DNA of 64,000 nucleotides from an uncultured Prevotellaceae bacterium (GTDB taxonomy: Bacteria > Bacteroidota > Bacteroidia > Bacteroidales > Bacteroidaceae): the NCBI GenBank assembly GCA_902778255.1, contig CACYXD010000010.1:40165-104164 (forward strand), given 5' to 3'. Positions 7,688 to 16,052 of this stretch are shown here, in pieces; positions within the stretch are counted from its first letter, which is position 1, and each line of letters opens with the position of its first letter. A model generated the notes under the pieces. The model was not told the DNA's origin, searched no databases, and worked only from the letters and a program-made list of their open reading frames with translations. The translations under genes and the position numbers were made by a program.

Positions 7688-8374
7688 ATGCTTATGAGAC
7701 CTATCCTCACCTTGACTGCCATCTGCTTCTGCCTCGCCACCTTACAGGGTCAGGCACAGCATGTAACCTACCGTTCAACCTCCCACTACAACAAACGAGT
7801 GGCACAGTTTGAGCGCGAAGGCGGCATTGACGAGAGCTCCATTGTCATGCTCGGCAACAGTCTGACTGAGAATGGCAAGGACTGGGCTGCAAGGCTTGGC
7901 ACACCAGGTGTCATCAACCGAGGCATCATAGGCGACAACACCGTGGGCATGACTGAACGTCTTTGCCAAATCACGTCCCACCATCCCAAAGCCATCTTCC
8001 TGATGGCAGGCATCAACGACATGGTCAACGACAACCCTGCCGTCAATGTGGCCAGCCGTGTCATCAGCCTCATTGACAGCATCCGTCAACAGGCGCCCGA
8101 CACTCGTCTCTTCGTAGAGAGCCTGCTACCCATCAACGAAAGCAACGGCCGCTGGCGCACACTGACAGGACGCACAGATGATATCCCAGTAGCCAATATG
8201 TACATCCGTGCCTATTGCGAGTCAAAAGGGATTACTTTTATCGACCTTTTTCACCAGATGACCTATCCCAACAGTAATACACTTCGGGAGGAACTAAGCC
8301 ACGATGGTCTTCACATCACCGAGGCTGGCTATCAGATATGGGCAACAGAAATCAAGAAGCATTTAAACTTTTGA
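7688..8374 (+). CDS. Secreted SGNH/GDSL-family esterase
   Basis: This protein of about 228 aa has a signal peptide ending near GQAQ. Start codons at 7688 and 7694 both fit; an upstream in-frame ATG at 7649 is rejected because a TACCTTTG -7 box (7664-7671) lies inside it. The four SGNH blocks are present: VMLGNSLTE (nucleophile Ser), RGIIGDNT (Gly), MAGINDM (Asn) and SHDGLHIT (catalytic Asp and His). The family hydrolyses esters such as acetylated sugars or lipids, and the closest flavour is the PAF-acetylhydrolase-like group. The substrate is not predictable. The outer-membrane barrel gene follows 44 bp later and may be co-transcribed. Confidence 0.88.
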   Translation: MLMRPILTLTAICFCLATLQGQAQHVTYRSTSHYNKRVAQFEREGGIDESSIVMLGNSLTENGKDWAARLGTPGVINRGIIGDNTVGMTERLCQITSHHPKAIFLMAGINDMVNDNPAVNVASRVISLIDSIRQQAPDTRLFVESLLPINESNGRWRTLTGRTDDIPVANMYIRAYCESKGITFIDLFHQMTYPNSNTLREELSHDGLHITEAGYQIWATEIKKHLNF

Positions 8375-8418
8375 TGCGGGCTATCGTCTAAGAATACAGA
8401 TAACCAACGACTAGACGA

Positions 8419-11400
8419 ATGAACCTACGTTTTTTTGCCCTACTGTCCCTCTCATTTCTGTGCACAGCCCTTGCTTATGCGCAAGGGGAGAGCATATCAG
8501 GACGCGTCATTGACCAGGACAGCAAGGAGGCGATGCCAAAAGCCACCCTGCAGCTCTATAGAATAAAAAACGCGAAAGACACCACATTTGTTGAAGGTAC
8601 CCTCTCCAACGAACGTGGTGCGTTTGTTTTCAACAACGTCAGCGCAGGTTCTTATCTTCTGAAAATATCATTCCTTGGCTATCTGGAACAAAAGAAAACG
8701 CTAACGAAGATACGTCGTCAGGCCCTCAATCTGGGCAACATCAGTATGAAACCCAACAGCGTGCTGATAGATGAAGCCGTGGTAACAGCCAACATTCCCA
8801 AGATGGTCATCAAGGATGATACTGTAATCTATAATGCCGATGCTTTCCGAGTACCAGAAGGCTCCGTCATCGAAGCTTTGGTGGAGGCATTGCCAGGTGC
8901 CAAGATTGACGATGACGGCAAGATTTCCGTCAACGGCAAGGACGTAAAGAAATTCAAACTTGATGGACGCGACTTCATGACAGGCAACAATGAAGCCGTG
9001 ATGAAGAACCTGCCCTCGTATGTGATTGATAAGGTAAAAGCCTACGACGAGAAGAGCGACCTGAGTCGCATGACAGGTGTTGACGATGGCAACGATGACT
9101 TCGTACTGGAGTTTGTCACCAAGAAAAGTGCCCGACGCGGTCTGCAAGCCAACCCCGACATAGGCTATGGCACCGACCATCGCTATGGTATCCGTCTCAC
9201 GGCCATGAAACCTTTTGGCGCTATGCGTTATACGTTTATGGGGAATGCCAACAACGTAAACGACCGCAACTTCTCTGGACGTGGCGGACGAGGACGCGGC
9301 AACAACAACGGTCAGCGGCACACCAAAACCGCAGCCCTTGACATCAGCTATGAGAACGACAAAAATCTGAAGACCAGCGGGCGTGTCACCTGGGCCCACG
9401 GCAACACTAACAACTGGAACCGCACGGGATCGGAGAACTTTGTCAACACCCGTGGCGGTGCTTTTTCGAACAGCGTCAGCCAAAGCTATTCACGCAACAA
9501 CTCATGGACGGGCAATATGAACCTGCAGTGGAACATCGACTCGCTCACTACCCTCTCGTGGCGCCCAGACGTCAGTTTCTCTAGCAATGACAACCAAAAC
9601 GGTTCCAACTCAGCATCATTCAAGGCCGACCCCTACGAGTATGTGGTCAACCCGCTGAGCGACGAGGGTCTGCAAGACCTGAGCAAAGACAGTCTTGTGG
9701 TCAACAGCAGGAAGAACAAGTCGCTGAGCTATGGCACCAATAAGAACCTGAGATCACAGCTGCAACTCTATCGCCGCCTGAATAGCAAGGGGCGCAACGT
9801 CGCCTTTAGCACCAATGTCAACTATAGCGACGGCAGCAACCAGAATGCCAACCTCTCAGGCGTACACCTGTGGCTGCAGAAAAACAAGCAGGGTACCGAC
9901 TCCACCTATCAGACAAACCGCTACACCACCTCTGAGAGCAAGAACTACAGCATCTCACTGGGTACCACCTACACCGAACCTCTATATATGTTCAAGAAGA
10001 AAGCGACACCCGAGGACACCCTTCAGCAGCAGCAGCGCGGACGAGGTCCCTTCGGCAATCGTGGCAGGCGCATGGTGGGCCAGGAAGGTATCTTTCTACA
10101 ATTGAACTACCGTTTCAGTTATAGTCACCAGAAAAACGACCCAAGTACCTACGACCTGTTAGGCATTAGTGAACTGGAATTCCAACAAGCCCTTGAAGAC
10201 TATCGGGACTTCGGTTTCCTGCCCGATGACTACGAGAGTCGGCTCTCAAAGAGCCTGAGTCGCTATTCCGAGCGCACAGAGTATGGGCACAATGCCGATG
10301 TACAATTGAGGTTCAATCGCGAGAAATACAATATGAACGTGGGAGTGAATATCCAGCCTCAACGCTCGCATTATATCCAGCAGTACCTGGGTAAGCCCGT
10401 TGACACCGTGCGCACCGTGGTCAACCTCTCACCCACCCTGAACCTGCGCTACCGTTTCGACCAGCAGACCAACTTGCAGGTGCAACTACGTGGACAGACT
10501 CAACAGCCCAACATCACCCAGTTGTTGGATATTTACGACGACACCAACCCCCTCTCCGTCACCATGGGTAATCCAGGACTGAAGCCCTCGTTCACCACCA
10601 ACCTAAGCACTAATTTCCAGATGCAACGCAAACCCGTTCTGGTAGAGGACAGCATGGGATTCATGGTGCCCAAGAACGTGCGCAACTGGACTTTCAGCGC
10701 CAACGGTAGTTTCCAGCGTACCACTAATTCTATCGGCAACATCGTGACCTACGAGGAGAATACCGGCCGACGTATCAGCAGGCCCGACAATTACGATGGA
10801 AACTGGAATGCCAGTGGCGGCGTGATGTTCTATTTAGGACTCGACACCCTAAACCGCTGGGACATCAGCGGCAGCATACACGGCAGCTATCGCCATCAGG
10901 TCAGTTATGTCAACCTGAACATGGACGATACGCCCGATCGCAACGTGACCCATAGCTATAACATAGAGCCGCAACTCTCACTGAGTTTCCGCAACAAGTG
11001 GCTTAGCTTCTCGCTCAACGGACGTACCGCCTATGCCCATGCCGACAACCGACTGCAGGCATCCCGCAACTTGGAGACATGGAACTTTTCTTATGGAGGC
11101 AACACCAAGATCACTTTCCCTTGGGGCACCAACCTATCTACCGATGTGCATATGTATAGCAAGCGCGGCTATAGTGATGCCACGCTCAACACCAACGAAC
11201 TGCTCTGGAATGCGCAACTGTCGCAGAGTTTCCTGAAAGGCAAGAAACTCACCGTCATGTTGCAGTGGTATGATATCCTGCACGAACAGACTAATTTCAG
11301 TCGCACCGTCAACGCCAACGGATGGCGCGACCAGGAGGTCAATGCCATCACCTCATACGCCATGCTCCACGTGAGCTATCGTCTCAACTTCTTTGGCGGA

Positions 11401-11538
11401 CGCGACAGTAGCGGATGGGAAGGCGGTGAAGGACGGCGAGGACGCGGTGAAGGCGGCTTCGGAGGCGGACGTGGCGGTGGTCGCGGCGGTTTCGGAGGAG
11501 GATTTGGCGGCGGAGGTTTCGGAGGAGGCCGCAGATAA
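8419..11538 (+). CDS. TonB-dependent-receptor-like outer-membrane barrel with Gly/Arg tail
   Basis: This 1039-aa protein has a signal peptide ending at AYAQ. A carboxypeptidase-regulatory-like beta-sandwich follows at about residues 25-110 (ISGRVIDQDSKEAMPKATL), then a plug-like domain (about 120-220, ISVNGKDVKKFKLDGRDF). The rest is a long outer-membrane barrel of the OMP_b-brl_3 type with many alternating aromatic strands. Partner SusD and TonB box are not evident, so it may be a receptor-like barrel rather than a nutrient importer. Unusually, the last 45 residues are almost only Gly, Arg and Phe (GGFGGGRGGGRGG-type). RG-rich loops also occur inside the barrel (SGRGGRGRGNNN and RGRGPFGNRGRR). 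Confidence 0.85.
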   Translation: MNLRFFALLSLSFLCTALAYAQGESISGRVIDQDSKEAMPKATLQLYRIKNAKDTTFVEGTLSNERGAFVFNNVSAGSYLLKISFLGYLEQKKTLTKIRRQALNLGNISMKPNSVLIDEAVVTANIPKMVIKDDTVIYNADAFRVPEGSVIEALVEALPGAKIDDDGKISVNGKDVKKFKLDGRDFMTGNNEAVMKNLPSYVIDKVKAYDEKSDLSRMTGVDDGNDDFVLEFVTKKSARRGLQANPDIGYGTDHRYGIRLTAMKPFGAMRYTFMGNANNVNDRNFSGRGGRGRGNNNGQRHTKTAALDISYENDKNLKTSGRVTWAHGNTNNWNRTGSENFVNTRGGAFSNSVSQSYSRNNSWTGNMNLQWNIDSLTTLSWRPDVSFSSNDNQNGSNSASFKADPYEYVVNPLSDEGLQDLSKDSLVVNSRKNKSLSYGTNKNLRSQLQLYRRLNSKGRNVAFSTNVNYSDGSNQNANLSGVHLWLQKNKQGTDSTYQTNRYTTSESKNYSISLGTTYTEPLYMFKKKATPEDTLQQQQRGRGPFGNRGRRMVGQEGIFLQLNYRFSYSHQKNDPSTYDLLGISELEFQQALEDYRDFGFLPDDYESRLSKSLSRYSERTEYGHNADVQLRFNREKYNMNVGVNIQPQRSHYIQQYLGKPVDTVRTVVNLSPTLNLRYRFDQQTNLQVQLRGQTQQPNITQLLDIYDDTNPLSVTMGNPGLKPSFTTNLSTNFQMQRKPVLVEDSMGFMVPKNVRNWTFSANGSFQRTTNSIGNIVTYEENTGRRISRPDNYDGNWNASGGVMFYLGLDTLNRWDISGSIHGSYRHQVSYVNLNMDDTPDRNVTHSYNIEPQLSLSFRNKWLSFSLNGRTAYAHADNRLQASRNLETWNFSYGGNTKITFPWGTNLSTDVHMYSKRGYSDATLNTNELLWNAQLSQSFLKGKKLTVMLQWYDILHEQTNFSRTVNANGWRDQEVNAITSYAMLHVSYRLNFFGGRDSSGWEGGEGRRGRGEGGFGGGRGGGRGGFGGGFGGGGFGGGRR

Positions 11539-11544
11539 TAGAAA

Positions 11545-11566
11545 AAGCCCAGTTACTACTGGGCTT
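11545..11566. terminator. Hairpin between barrel gene and tRNA
   Basis: A 9-bp stem AAGCCCAGT / ACTGGGCTT with a 4-nt loop lies between convergent genes. The T tract is weak on the plus strand, but the A run on the other side (11542-11546) could serve the opposing tRNA transcript. Confidence 0.6.
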
Positions 11567-11571
11567 CTTAG

Positions 11572-11644
11572 TTGCGGAGGCAAGACTCGAACATGCGACC
11601 TCCAGGTTATGAGCCTGGCGAGCTACCAACTGCTCCACTCCGCG
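11572..11644 (-). tRNA. tRNA-Met (CAU), probable initiator
   Basis: The minus strand folds as a tRNA with acceptor CGCGGAG/CTCCGCA, giving a C1-A72 mismatch typical of initiator tRNA. The anticodon arm is CCAGG-CTCATAA-CCTGG (anticodon CAT, plus-strand 11609-11611), and the T loop is GTTCGAGT. The CCA end is not encoded. The missing C1-A72 pair is the main reason for calling it an initiator. Confidence 0.92.
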
Positions 11645-11768
11645 ATATTACCAATAAAGGAAAAACAGAGGATTTCTGTTTTGCGGGTGCAAAGGTACTA
11701 CTATTTTCTGAGATGTGCAAATTTTCATGCATCTTTTTTCATTTCAACTATAATTTCTGCTAAAAAAC

Positions 11769-11799
11769 TTGTCCAATTCAAACAAAAGCCGTACTTTTG
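11769..11799 (+). promoter_or_regulatory. Promoter of the tetR-fabG unit
   Basis: TTG at 11769-11771 and TACTTTTG at 11792-11799 are 20 bp apart. The TetR start follows 44 bp downstream. Confidence 0.65.
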
Positions 11800-11842
11800 C
11801 ACACGTTTTTAGAGTGTGCAATAATTATTTCCCAACAATAAG

Positions 11843-12439
11843 ATGTCAATATCCAAGACCAGACAACTACTTGTAGATGTGGCTCGCCAACTGTTCGCTA
11901 AGAATGGTTTGGAGAACACCACGATGAACGATATTGCACAGGCCTCAGGCAAAGGCCGCCGCACGCTCTACACCTATTTTAAATCGAAAGAGGATATCTA
12001 CTACGCTGTTATCGAGACCGAGTTGGAGCGTCTAAGCGACAAGCTTGACGAGGTGGCAGCCCGCAAGATCAGTCCGCAGGAGAAGGTCATCGAACTCATC
12101 TACACCCATCTGAGTATGATCCGTGAGACCGTGGTGCGCAATGGTAACCTGCGTGCCGAGTTCTTCCGCAACATCTGGATGGTAGAGAAGGTGCGCCGTC
12201 ATTTCGATGATGCCGAGGTAGAACTGTTCCGCAAGGTGTTTGCCGAGGGCAAGGAAAGTGGTGAGTTTGATATTGACAACGTAGATCTGGTGGCCGACAT
12301 CACTCACTATTGTATCAAAGGACTGGAAGTACCTTATATATATGGGCGCATAGCCCGTGGCATGACCGAGGAAGCCACGAAGCCCCAGGTAGCCAAGTTC
12401 GTCTATGGTGCTTTGGGAAAGAAAATCAAACAGATATAG
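11843..12439 (+). CDS. TetR/AcrR family transcriptional regulator
   Basis: This 198-aa protein has the typical N-terminal TetR helix-turn-helix. RQLFAKNGLENTTMNDIAQASGKGRRTLYTYFKSKEDI (about residues 14-51) contains the TxxxIAxxxGxxxxxxYxYFxxKE signature, cited here in pieces. The remaining 140 residues form a ligand-binding domain without recognisable specificity. It sits 31 bp upstream of fabG in the same direction and probably shares its promoter, so a role in controlling fatty-acid synthesis in response to an acyl ligand is plausible, but this is context inference only. Confidence 0.9.
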   Translation: MSISKTRQLLVDVARQLFAKNGLENTTMNDIAQASGKGRRTLYTYFKSKEDIYYAVIETELERLSDKLDEVAARKISPQEKVIELIYTHLSMIRETVVRNGNLRAEFFRNIWMVEKVRRHFDDAEVELFRKVFAEGKESGEFDIDNVDLVADITHYCIKGLEVPYIYGRIARGMTEEATKPQVAKFVYGALGKKIKQI

Positions 12440-12470
12440 TTAAGAGTTAAGAATTTATACTTTATTAAAA

Positions 12471-13208
12471 ATGGGATTATTAGAAGGTAAGACTGCGCTG
12501 ATCACTGGTGCAGCACGCGGTATCGGAAAAGCTATCGCACTGAAGTTCGCCGCTGAGGGCGCAAACATTGCATTCACCGACCTGCAGGTCAACGAGGAAA
12601 CAGAGAAAGAGATTGCTGCTCTGGGTGTCAAGGCCAAGAGCTATGCTTCAAATGCTGCCGACTTCGCTCAGACCGAGGAAGTGGTAAAGGCTGTAAAGGA
12701 AGAATTTGGTTCTATCGATATTCTGGTCAACAACGCCGGCATCACCAAGGATGGACTGATGCTCCGTATGACTGAGCAGCAGTGGGACGCTGTGATTGCC
12801 GTTAACCTGAAGTCGGCATTCAACTTCATCCACGCTTGTATACCCGTGATGATGCGTCAGCGTGGTGGTAGCATCATCAACATGGCCTCTGTAGTAGGTG
12901 TTCACGGCAACGCTGGTCAGGCCAACTATGCTGCTTCAAAGGCTGGTCTCATCGCTCTGGCAAAGAGTATTGGTCAGGAGATGGGTCCCAAGGGTATTCG
13001 TGCCAACGCCATTGCTCCTGGCTTCATCGACACTGCCATGACTCAGGCTCTGCCCGACGAGGTTCGCAAGGAGTGGTGCAACAAGATTCCCCTTCGCCGT
13101 GGAGGTACTGTTGAGGATATCGCCAACTGTGCTACGTTCCTGGCCAGCGACATGTCAAGCTACATCAGCGGACAGGTCATCCAGGTTGATGGTGGCATGA
13201 ATATGTAA
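12471..13208 (+). CDS. fabG: 3-oxoacyl-[acyl-carrier-protein] reductase
   Basis: This 245-aa short-chain dehydrogenase has all hallmarks of FabG. The NADP-binding TGAARGIGKAIA motif lies near residue 12, NNAG near 87, and the catalytic Ser is followed by YAASK (Tyr/Lys) near 150. The C-terminal FLASDMSSYISGQVIQVDGGM end is typical. It reduces beta-ketoacyl-ACP in the fatty-acid elongation cycle in the cytoplasm. It follows the TetR regulator and is closed by a strong terminator. Codon use is notably optimised (GGTGGT, GCT-rich), consistent with high expression. Confidence 0.95.
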   Translation: MGLLEGKTALITGAARGIGKAIALKFAAEGANIAFTDLQVNEETEKEIAALGVKAKSYASNAADFAQTEEVVKAVKEEFGSIDILVNNAGITKDGLMLRMTEQQWDAVIAVNLKSAFNFIHACIPVMMRQRGGSIINMASVVGVHGNAGQANYAASKAGLIALAKSIGQEMGPKGIRANAIAPGFIDTAMTQALPDEVRKEWCNKIPLRRGGTVEDIANCATFLASDMSSYISGQVIQVDGGMNM

Positions 13209-13231
13209 TGAGAAAAGCATGAACAAATGAT

Positions 13232-13260
13232 AAAAGGAGTGCAAATCTGCACTCCTTTTT
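13232..13260 (+). terminator. Terminator after fabG
   Basis: A perfect 12-bp stem AAAAGGAGTGCA / TGCACTCCTTTT with a 4-nt loop, ending in a T run. The A run on the left makes it usable for the convergent epimerase gene too. Confidence 0.85.
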
Positions 13261-13291
13261 CTATTTCTATCGCCTCGCTGAGACGCCCTTC

Positions 13292-14368
13292 TCAACAATA
13301 ATAAGCCTTATACCACTCGGCAAACTGTCTCAGTCCCTCCCTCAGCGTTATCTTTGGCGTAAAGCCGAAGTCACGCTCCAAAGCCGTAGCATCGGCATAG
13401 GTCGTGGGCACATCGCCAGGTTGCATGGGTACCAGCTGCTTATGGGCATCAAAGTCGTAGTCCTCGGGCAGTACCCCCGCACGGAGCAACTCCTCCTTCA
13501 GAATATTCACGAAGTCAAACAGGTTTTCCGGCTGTCCACCACCGATATTATAGACAGCATAAGGTGGAACAGGCAGGCCATCCTCACCATTCTTACGCTC
13601 TGGAGCACCCTGCATCACGCGCACTATTCCCTCCACGATGTCATCGACATAGGTGAAGTCACGCCGGCAATTGCCGTAGTTGTAGATCTGTATGGTCTGT
13701 CCCTTCAGCAGTTTATTCGTAAAGCCGAAATAAGCCATGTCTGGTCGGCCGGCAGGGCCATAAACAGTAAAGAACCTCAGTCCCGTAGAGGGGATGTTAT
13801 AGAGTTTCGAATAGCAATGCGCCATGAGTTCATTGCTCTTCTTCGTAGCCGCATACAGCGAAACGGGGTTGTCCACCCTGTCGTCTGTACTGAAGGGCAC
13901 CTTCTTGTTGCCACCATAGACACTTGAGCTGGAAGCATAGACCAGATGATCTACAGGGTTATGCCTACAGGCCTCCAGTATGTTATAGAAACCAATGATG
14001 TTACTCTCTATATACGCATCCGGATTCTCAATACTATAGCGCACGCCAGCCTGTGCTGCCAGGTTCACCACCACATCAAACTGATACTGAGCGAAGAGGG
14101 CATCAATGGCGGATTTATCGGCTATGTCGCCCTTGATGAAAGACCAGGTGTTTCCCTTCGGAGAAACCGCAGGGCTCAGTGCCAACTCCTGAATTACCTT
14201 CAGGCGGTATTCCTTCAGGGAGGGGTCATAGTAGGCATTCATATTGTCGATGCCTACGATGGTGGCACCAGTGAAATCCTTCAACAGACGCTTTACGAGG
14301 TTACTACCAATGAAACCGGCTGCACCAGTGACGAGTATCGTTTTTCCGTTTAAATCAATCTTTTCCAT
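13292..14368 (-). CDS. NAD-dependent epimerase, probably UDP-glucuronate 4-epimerase type
   Basis: This 358-aa extended short-chain dehydrogenase starts at the ATG at 14368; an upstream TTG is less likely. It shows the NAD-binding TGAAGFIGSNLVKRL motif near residue 13, DNMNAYYDPSLKEYR, the catalytic Ser in YASSSSVYGGN and the Tyr/Lys pair in YAATKKSNE. RFFTVYGPAGRPDMA is characteristic of the UDP-glucuronate/UDP-glucose 4-epimerase branch. It interconverts UDP-hexuronate or UDP-hexose epimers for envelope polysaccharide. The next gene upstream on the same strand is a sugar-phosphate nucleotidyltransferase, which supports a cell-surface glycan role. Confidence 0.88.
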   Translation of the reverse strand: MEKIDLNGKTILVTGAAGFIGSNLVKRLLKDFTGATIVGIDNMNAYYDPSLKEYRLKVIQELALSPAVSPKGNTWSFIKGDIADKSAIDALFAQYQFDVVVNLAAQAGVRYSIENPDAYIESNIIGFYNILEACRHNPVDHLVYASSSSVYGGNKKVPFSTDDRVDNPVSLYAATKKSNELMAHCYSKLYNIPSTGLRFFTVYGPAGRPDMAYFGFTNKLLKGQTIQIYNYGNCRRDFTYVDDIVEGIVRVMQGAPERKNGEDGLPVPPYAVYNIGGGQPENLFDFVNILKEELLRAGVLPEDYDFDAHKQLVPMQPGDVPTTYADATALERDFGFTPKITLREGLRQFAEWYKAYYC

Positions 14369-14419
14369 ATAATTCAACTATTTGACTTCGTCGAGCCTGC
14401 TTACGCTCGACATCCAAAA

Positions 14420-15184
14420 TTATATTTTGCCTGTTCTCGCTAAATCGCAGGCTTCATAATAAGTATCTAAACTGCCGATGTCAAAGCGCCCTGCGCTCAT
14501 CGGCCAGGCGTGCATCGTGGTATGTTCGACCATGTAATGGGCCAGGTTGCCTGGCGCATCCTTGCCGCATCCGTTTTCTACGGAATGGCGCACCAGGTCG
14601 AGGTCTTTCTGGAGGTAGATGTAGAAGGGAGGGACAGCCCAGTGGCTCTTGGGGGCTTGGGGTTTTTCCTCCATACCAAGGACACGGTTGTTAGCATCGA
14701 GCTCTACGACCCCTGTACGCTGTAGCTTCTCTATCGATGGCTGCTCGTGGCACATGATGCAGGAGGTGGCTTTTTCTTTGGCGAATTTGACAAATTCGCT
14801 GAATGAGAAGAAGAGAAGGTTGTCGGCTGCCACCACGAGCAAGTCATCGTTGATGCTGAGTTTGTCCATTGCGAAGAGGAGGTCGCATACTGCCCCCAAG
14901 CGAGTATCGTTGGTCTCGGTGCCATCGTCGATGATGGTGATGGGCTTCCGAGCAGCAGAACTGCCCGACACACTGAGGCGTTCTTTCTTCCATTCCTCGA
15001 AGATATGGGCAAACTTATGGTTGGTGATGATGATGTGCTCATCAATCTCCGGGATTTGGTCGATGTCGTCGAGCATACGTCCCAGGATGGTGTTGCTGCC
15101 TATCTTAAGCAGCGGTTTGGGGAAATTTTTGGTCAGTTCTCCCAGTCGTGTAGCATAGCCTGCGGCTATCACAATATTCTTCAT
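14420..15184 (-). CDS. Sugar-phosphate nucleotidyltransferase
   Basis: This 254-aa enzyme starts at MKNIVIAAGYATRLGELTKN, the NTP-transferase signature with the AAGxxTRLG loop followed by FPKPLLKIG. The start at 15184 is chosen because the -7 box (15203-15210) excludes the longer open frame. Later motifs are the VVAADN metal site, the MEEKPQ segment and FDIGSLDTY near the end. It activates a hexose 1-phosphate with an NTP; the sugar is not certain. Together with the downstream epimerase it likely forms a two-gene unit for nucleotide-sugar supply. Confidence 0.88.
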   Translation of the reverse strand: MKNIVIAAGYATRLGELTKNFPKPLLKIGSNTILGRMLDDIDQIPEIDEHIIITNHKFAHIFEEWKKERLSVSGSSAARKPITIIDDGTETNDTRLGAVCDLLFAMDKLSINDDLLVVAADNLLFFSFSEFVKFAKEKATSCIMCHEQPSIEKLQRTGVVELDANNRVLGMEEKPQAPKSHWAVPPFYIYLQKDLDLVRHSVENGCGKDAPGNLAHYMVEHTTMHAWPMSAGRFDIGSLDTYYEACDLARTGKI

Positions 15185-15202
15185 ACATTGAGATTTAGGG
15201 TG

Positions 15203-15210
15203 CAAAAATA
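15203..15210 (-). promoter_or_regulatory. -7 box of nucleotidyltransferase-epimerase unit
   Basis: On the minus strand the sequence is TATTTTTG followed by CA, 18 nt before the chosen start codon. Confidence 0.55.
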
Positions 15211-15304
15211 CAAAAAAAAGTGAAGAGCGAAGCGTGAAGCGTAAAAAAATTGCCACATAACGAATAATTTTCATTTTTCAACAATCCTTTTTCAATTTAA
15301 TTCG

Positions 15305-15312
15305 TACCTTTG
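15305..15312 (+). promoter_or_regulatory. -7 box of rluA-tamB-tamL unit
   Basis: TACCTTTG lies 24 bp upstream of the pseudouridine synthase start. As the following genes overlap one another, it probably drives all three. Confidence 0.6.
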
Positions 15313-15335
15313 CAAGCTAAGAAGAAACAAAGACC

Positions 15336-16052
15336 ATGCAAGTAGTCTACGAAGACAACCATCTTATCATCGTCAACAAGGAGAGCGGCGAGATCGTACA
15401 GGGCGACAAGACCGGCGACCGTCCCCTCTCGGAAATCGTCAAAGACTATATCAAAGAGAAATACCAGAAGCCCGGGGCTGTATTCCTCGGGGTGGTCCAT
15501 CGTCTGGATCGCCCTGTCAGTGGTCTTGTCATCTTTGCCCGCACCTCGAAAGCCTTGACCCGACTGAACAAGATGTTTGCCGAAAAGGACAACATCAAGA
15601 AGACCTACTGGGCCATCGTAGAATCAAGGGGACAGGTCCATGATTCATGCGTGAATCACGCGACCTGTCCCCTTGATTCCTGGCATCTGCTGGAAAACTG
15701 GCTGGTACGCAACGAGCAGCAGAACAAGAGTTATGCCTACGACCATGAGGTGCCCCGTTCTAAGAAAGCCCAGCTGCGCTATAGACTGCTGACCCATGGC
15801 GACCACTACGACCTGGTAGAGGTAGAGCTGCTGACGGGGCGTCATCATCAGATCCGCTGTCAGTTGGCTGCTATGGGATGTCCTATCAAGGGCGACCTGA
15901 AATACGGCGCCAAGCGTTCCAATCCCGATGGCAGCATTTCATTGCAGAGCCACCGTGTGGAGTTCGTTCACCCTGTGAGCAAAGAGACCATCTGTATCGA
16001 GGCCCCCATCCCCGACGATTCACTATGGAAAGCATTGGCAGAAGATAAATGA
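15336..16052 (+). CDS. RluA-family pseudouridine synthase with in-frame palindrome insertion
   Basis: This 238-aa RNA modification enzyme of the RluA family has the catalytic-Asp motif HRLDRPVSGLVIFART (near residue 55) and the later GRHHQIRCQLA and SLQSHRVEF motifs. It converts uridine to pseudouridine in rRNA or tRNA; the target is unknown. Family members usually run from YWAIVE directly to a short linker and WLVRNE. Here about 20 residues (SRGQVHDSCVNHATCPLDSW) intervene, encoded by a 59-bp palindrome at 15621-15679. The reading frame is kept and the active-site motifs are intact, so the enzyme may tolerate the insertion. The stop overlaps the tamB start (ATGA). Confidence 0.88.
   Translation: MQVVYEDNHLIIVNKESGEIVQGDKTGDRPLSEIVKDYIKEKYQKPGAVFLGVVHRLDRPVSGLVIFARTSKALTRLNKMFAEKDNIKKTYWAIVESRGQVHDSCVNHATCPLDSWHLLENWLVRNEQQNKSYAYDHEVPRSKKAQLRYRLLTHGDHYDLVEVELLTGRHHQIRCQLAAMGCPIKGDLKYGAKRSNPDGSISLQSHRVEFVHPVSKETICIEAPIPDDSLWKALAEDK
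15621..15679. repeat. REPIN-like palindrome inside rluA
   Basis: Perfect 18-bp outer arms (GAATCAAGGGGACAGGTC and its complement, 15621-15638/15662-15679) enclose a second perfect inverted repeat TGATTCA-TGCG-TGAATCA (15641-15658). A related copy with the same inner TGATTCA/TGAATCA pair lies at 51948-52004. Confidence 0.75.

Noticed and set aside
7649-7693. Longer N-terminus of the GDSL esterase
   Set aside because: The TACCTTTG -7 box at 7664-7671 lies inside it, and the signal peptide begins at 7688-7694.
15185-15274. 30-residue N-terminal extension of the nucleotidyltransferase
   Set aside because: It lies upstream of the -7 box and precedes the family's conserved start MKNIVIAAG.
15662-15679. 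Right arm of the rluA palindrome as a terminator
   Set aside because: No T run follows and the gene continues in frame through it.
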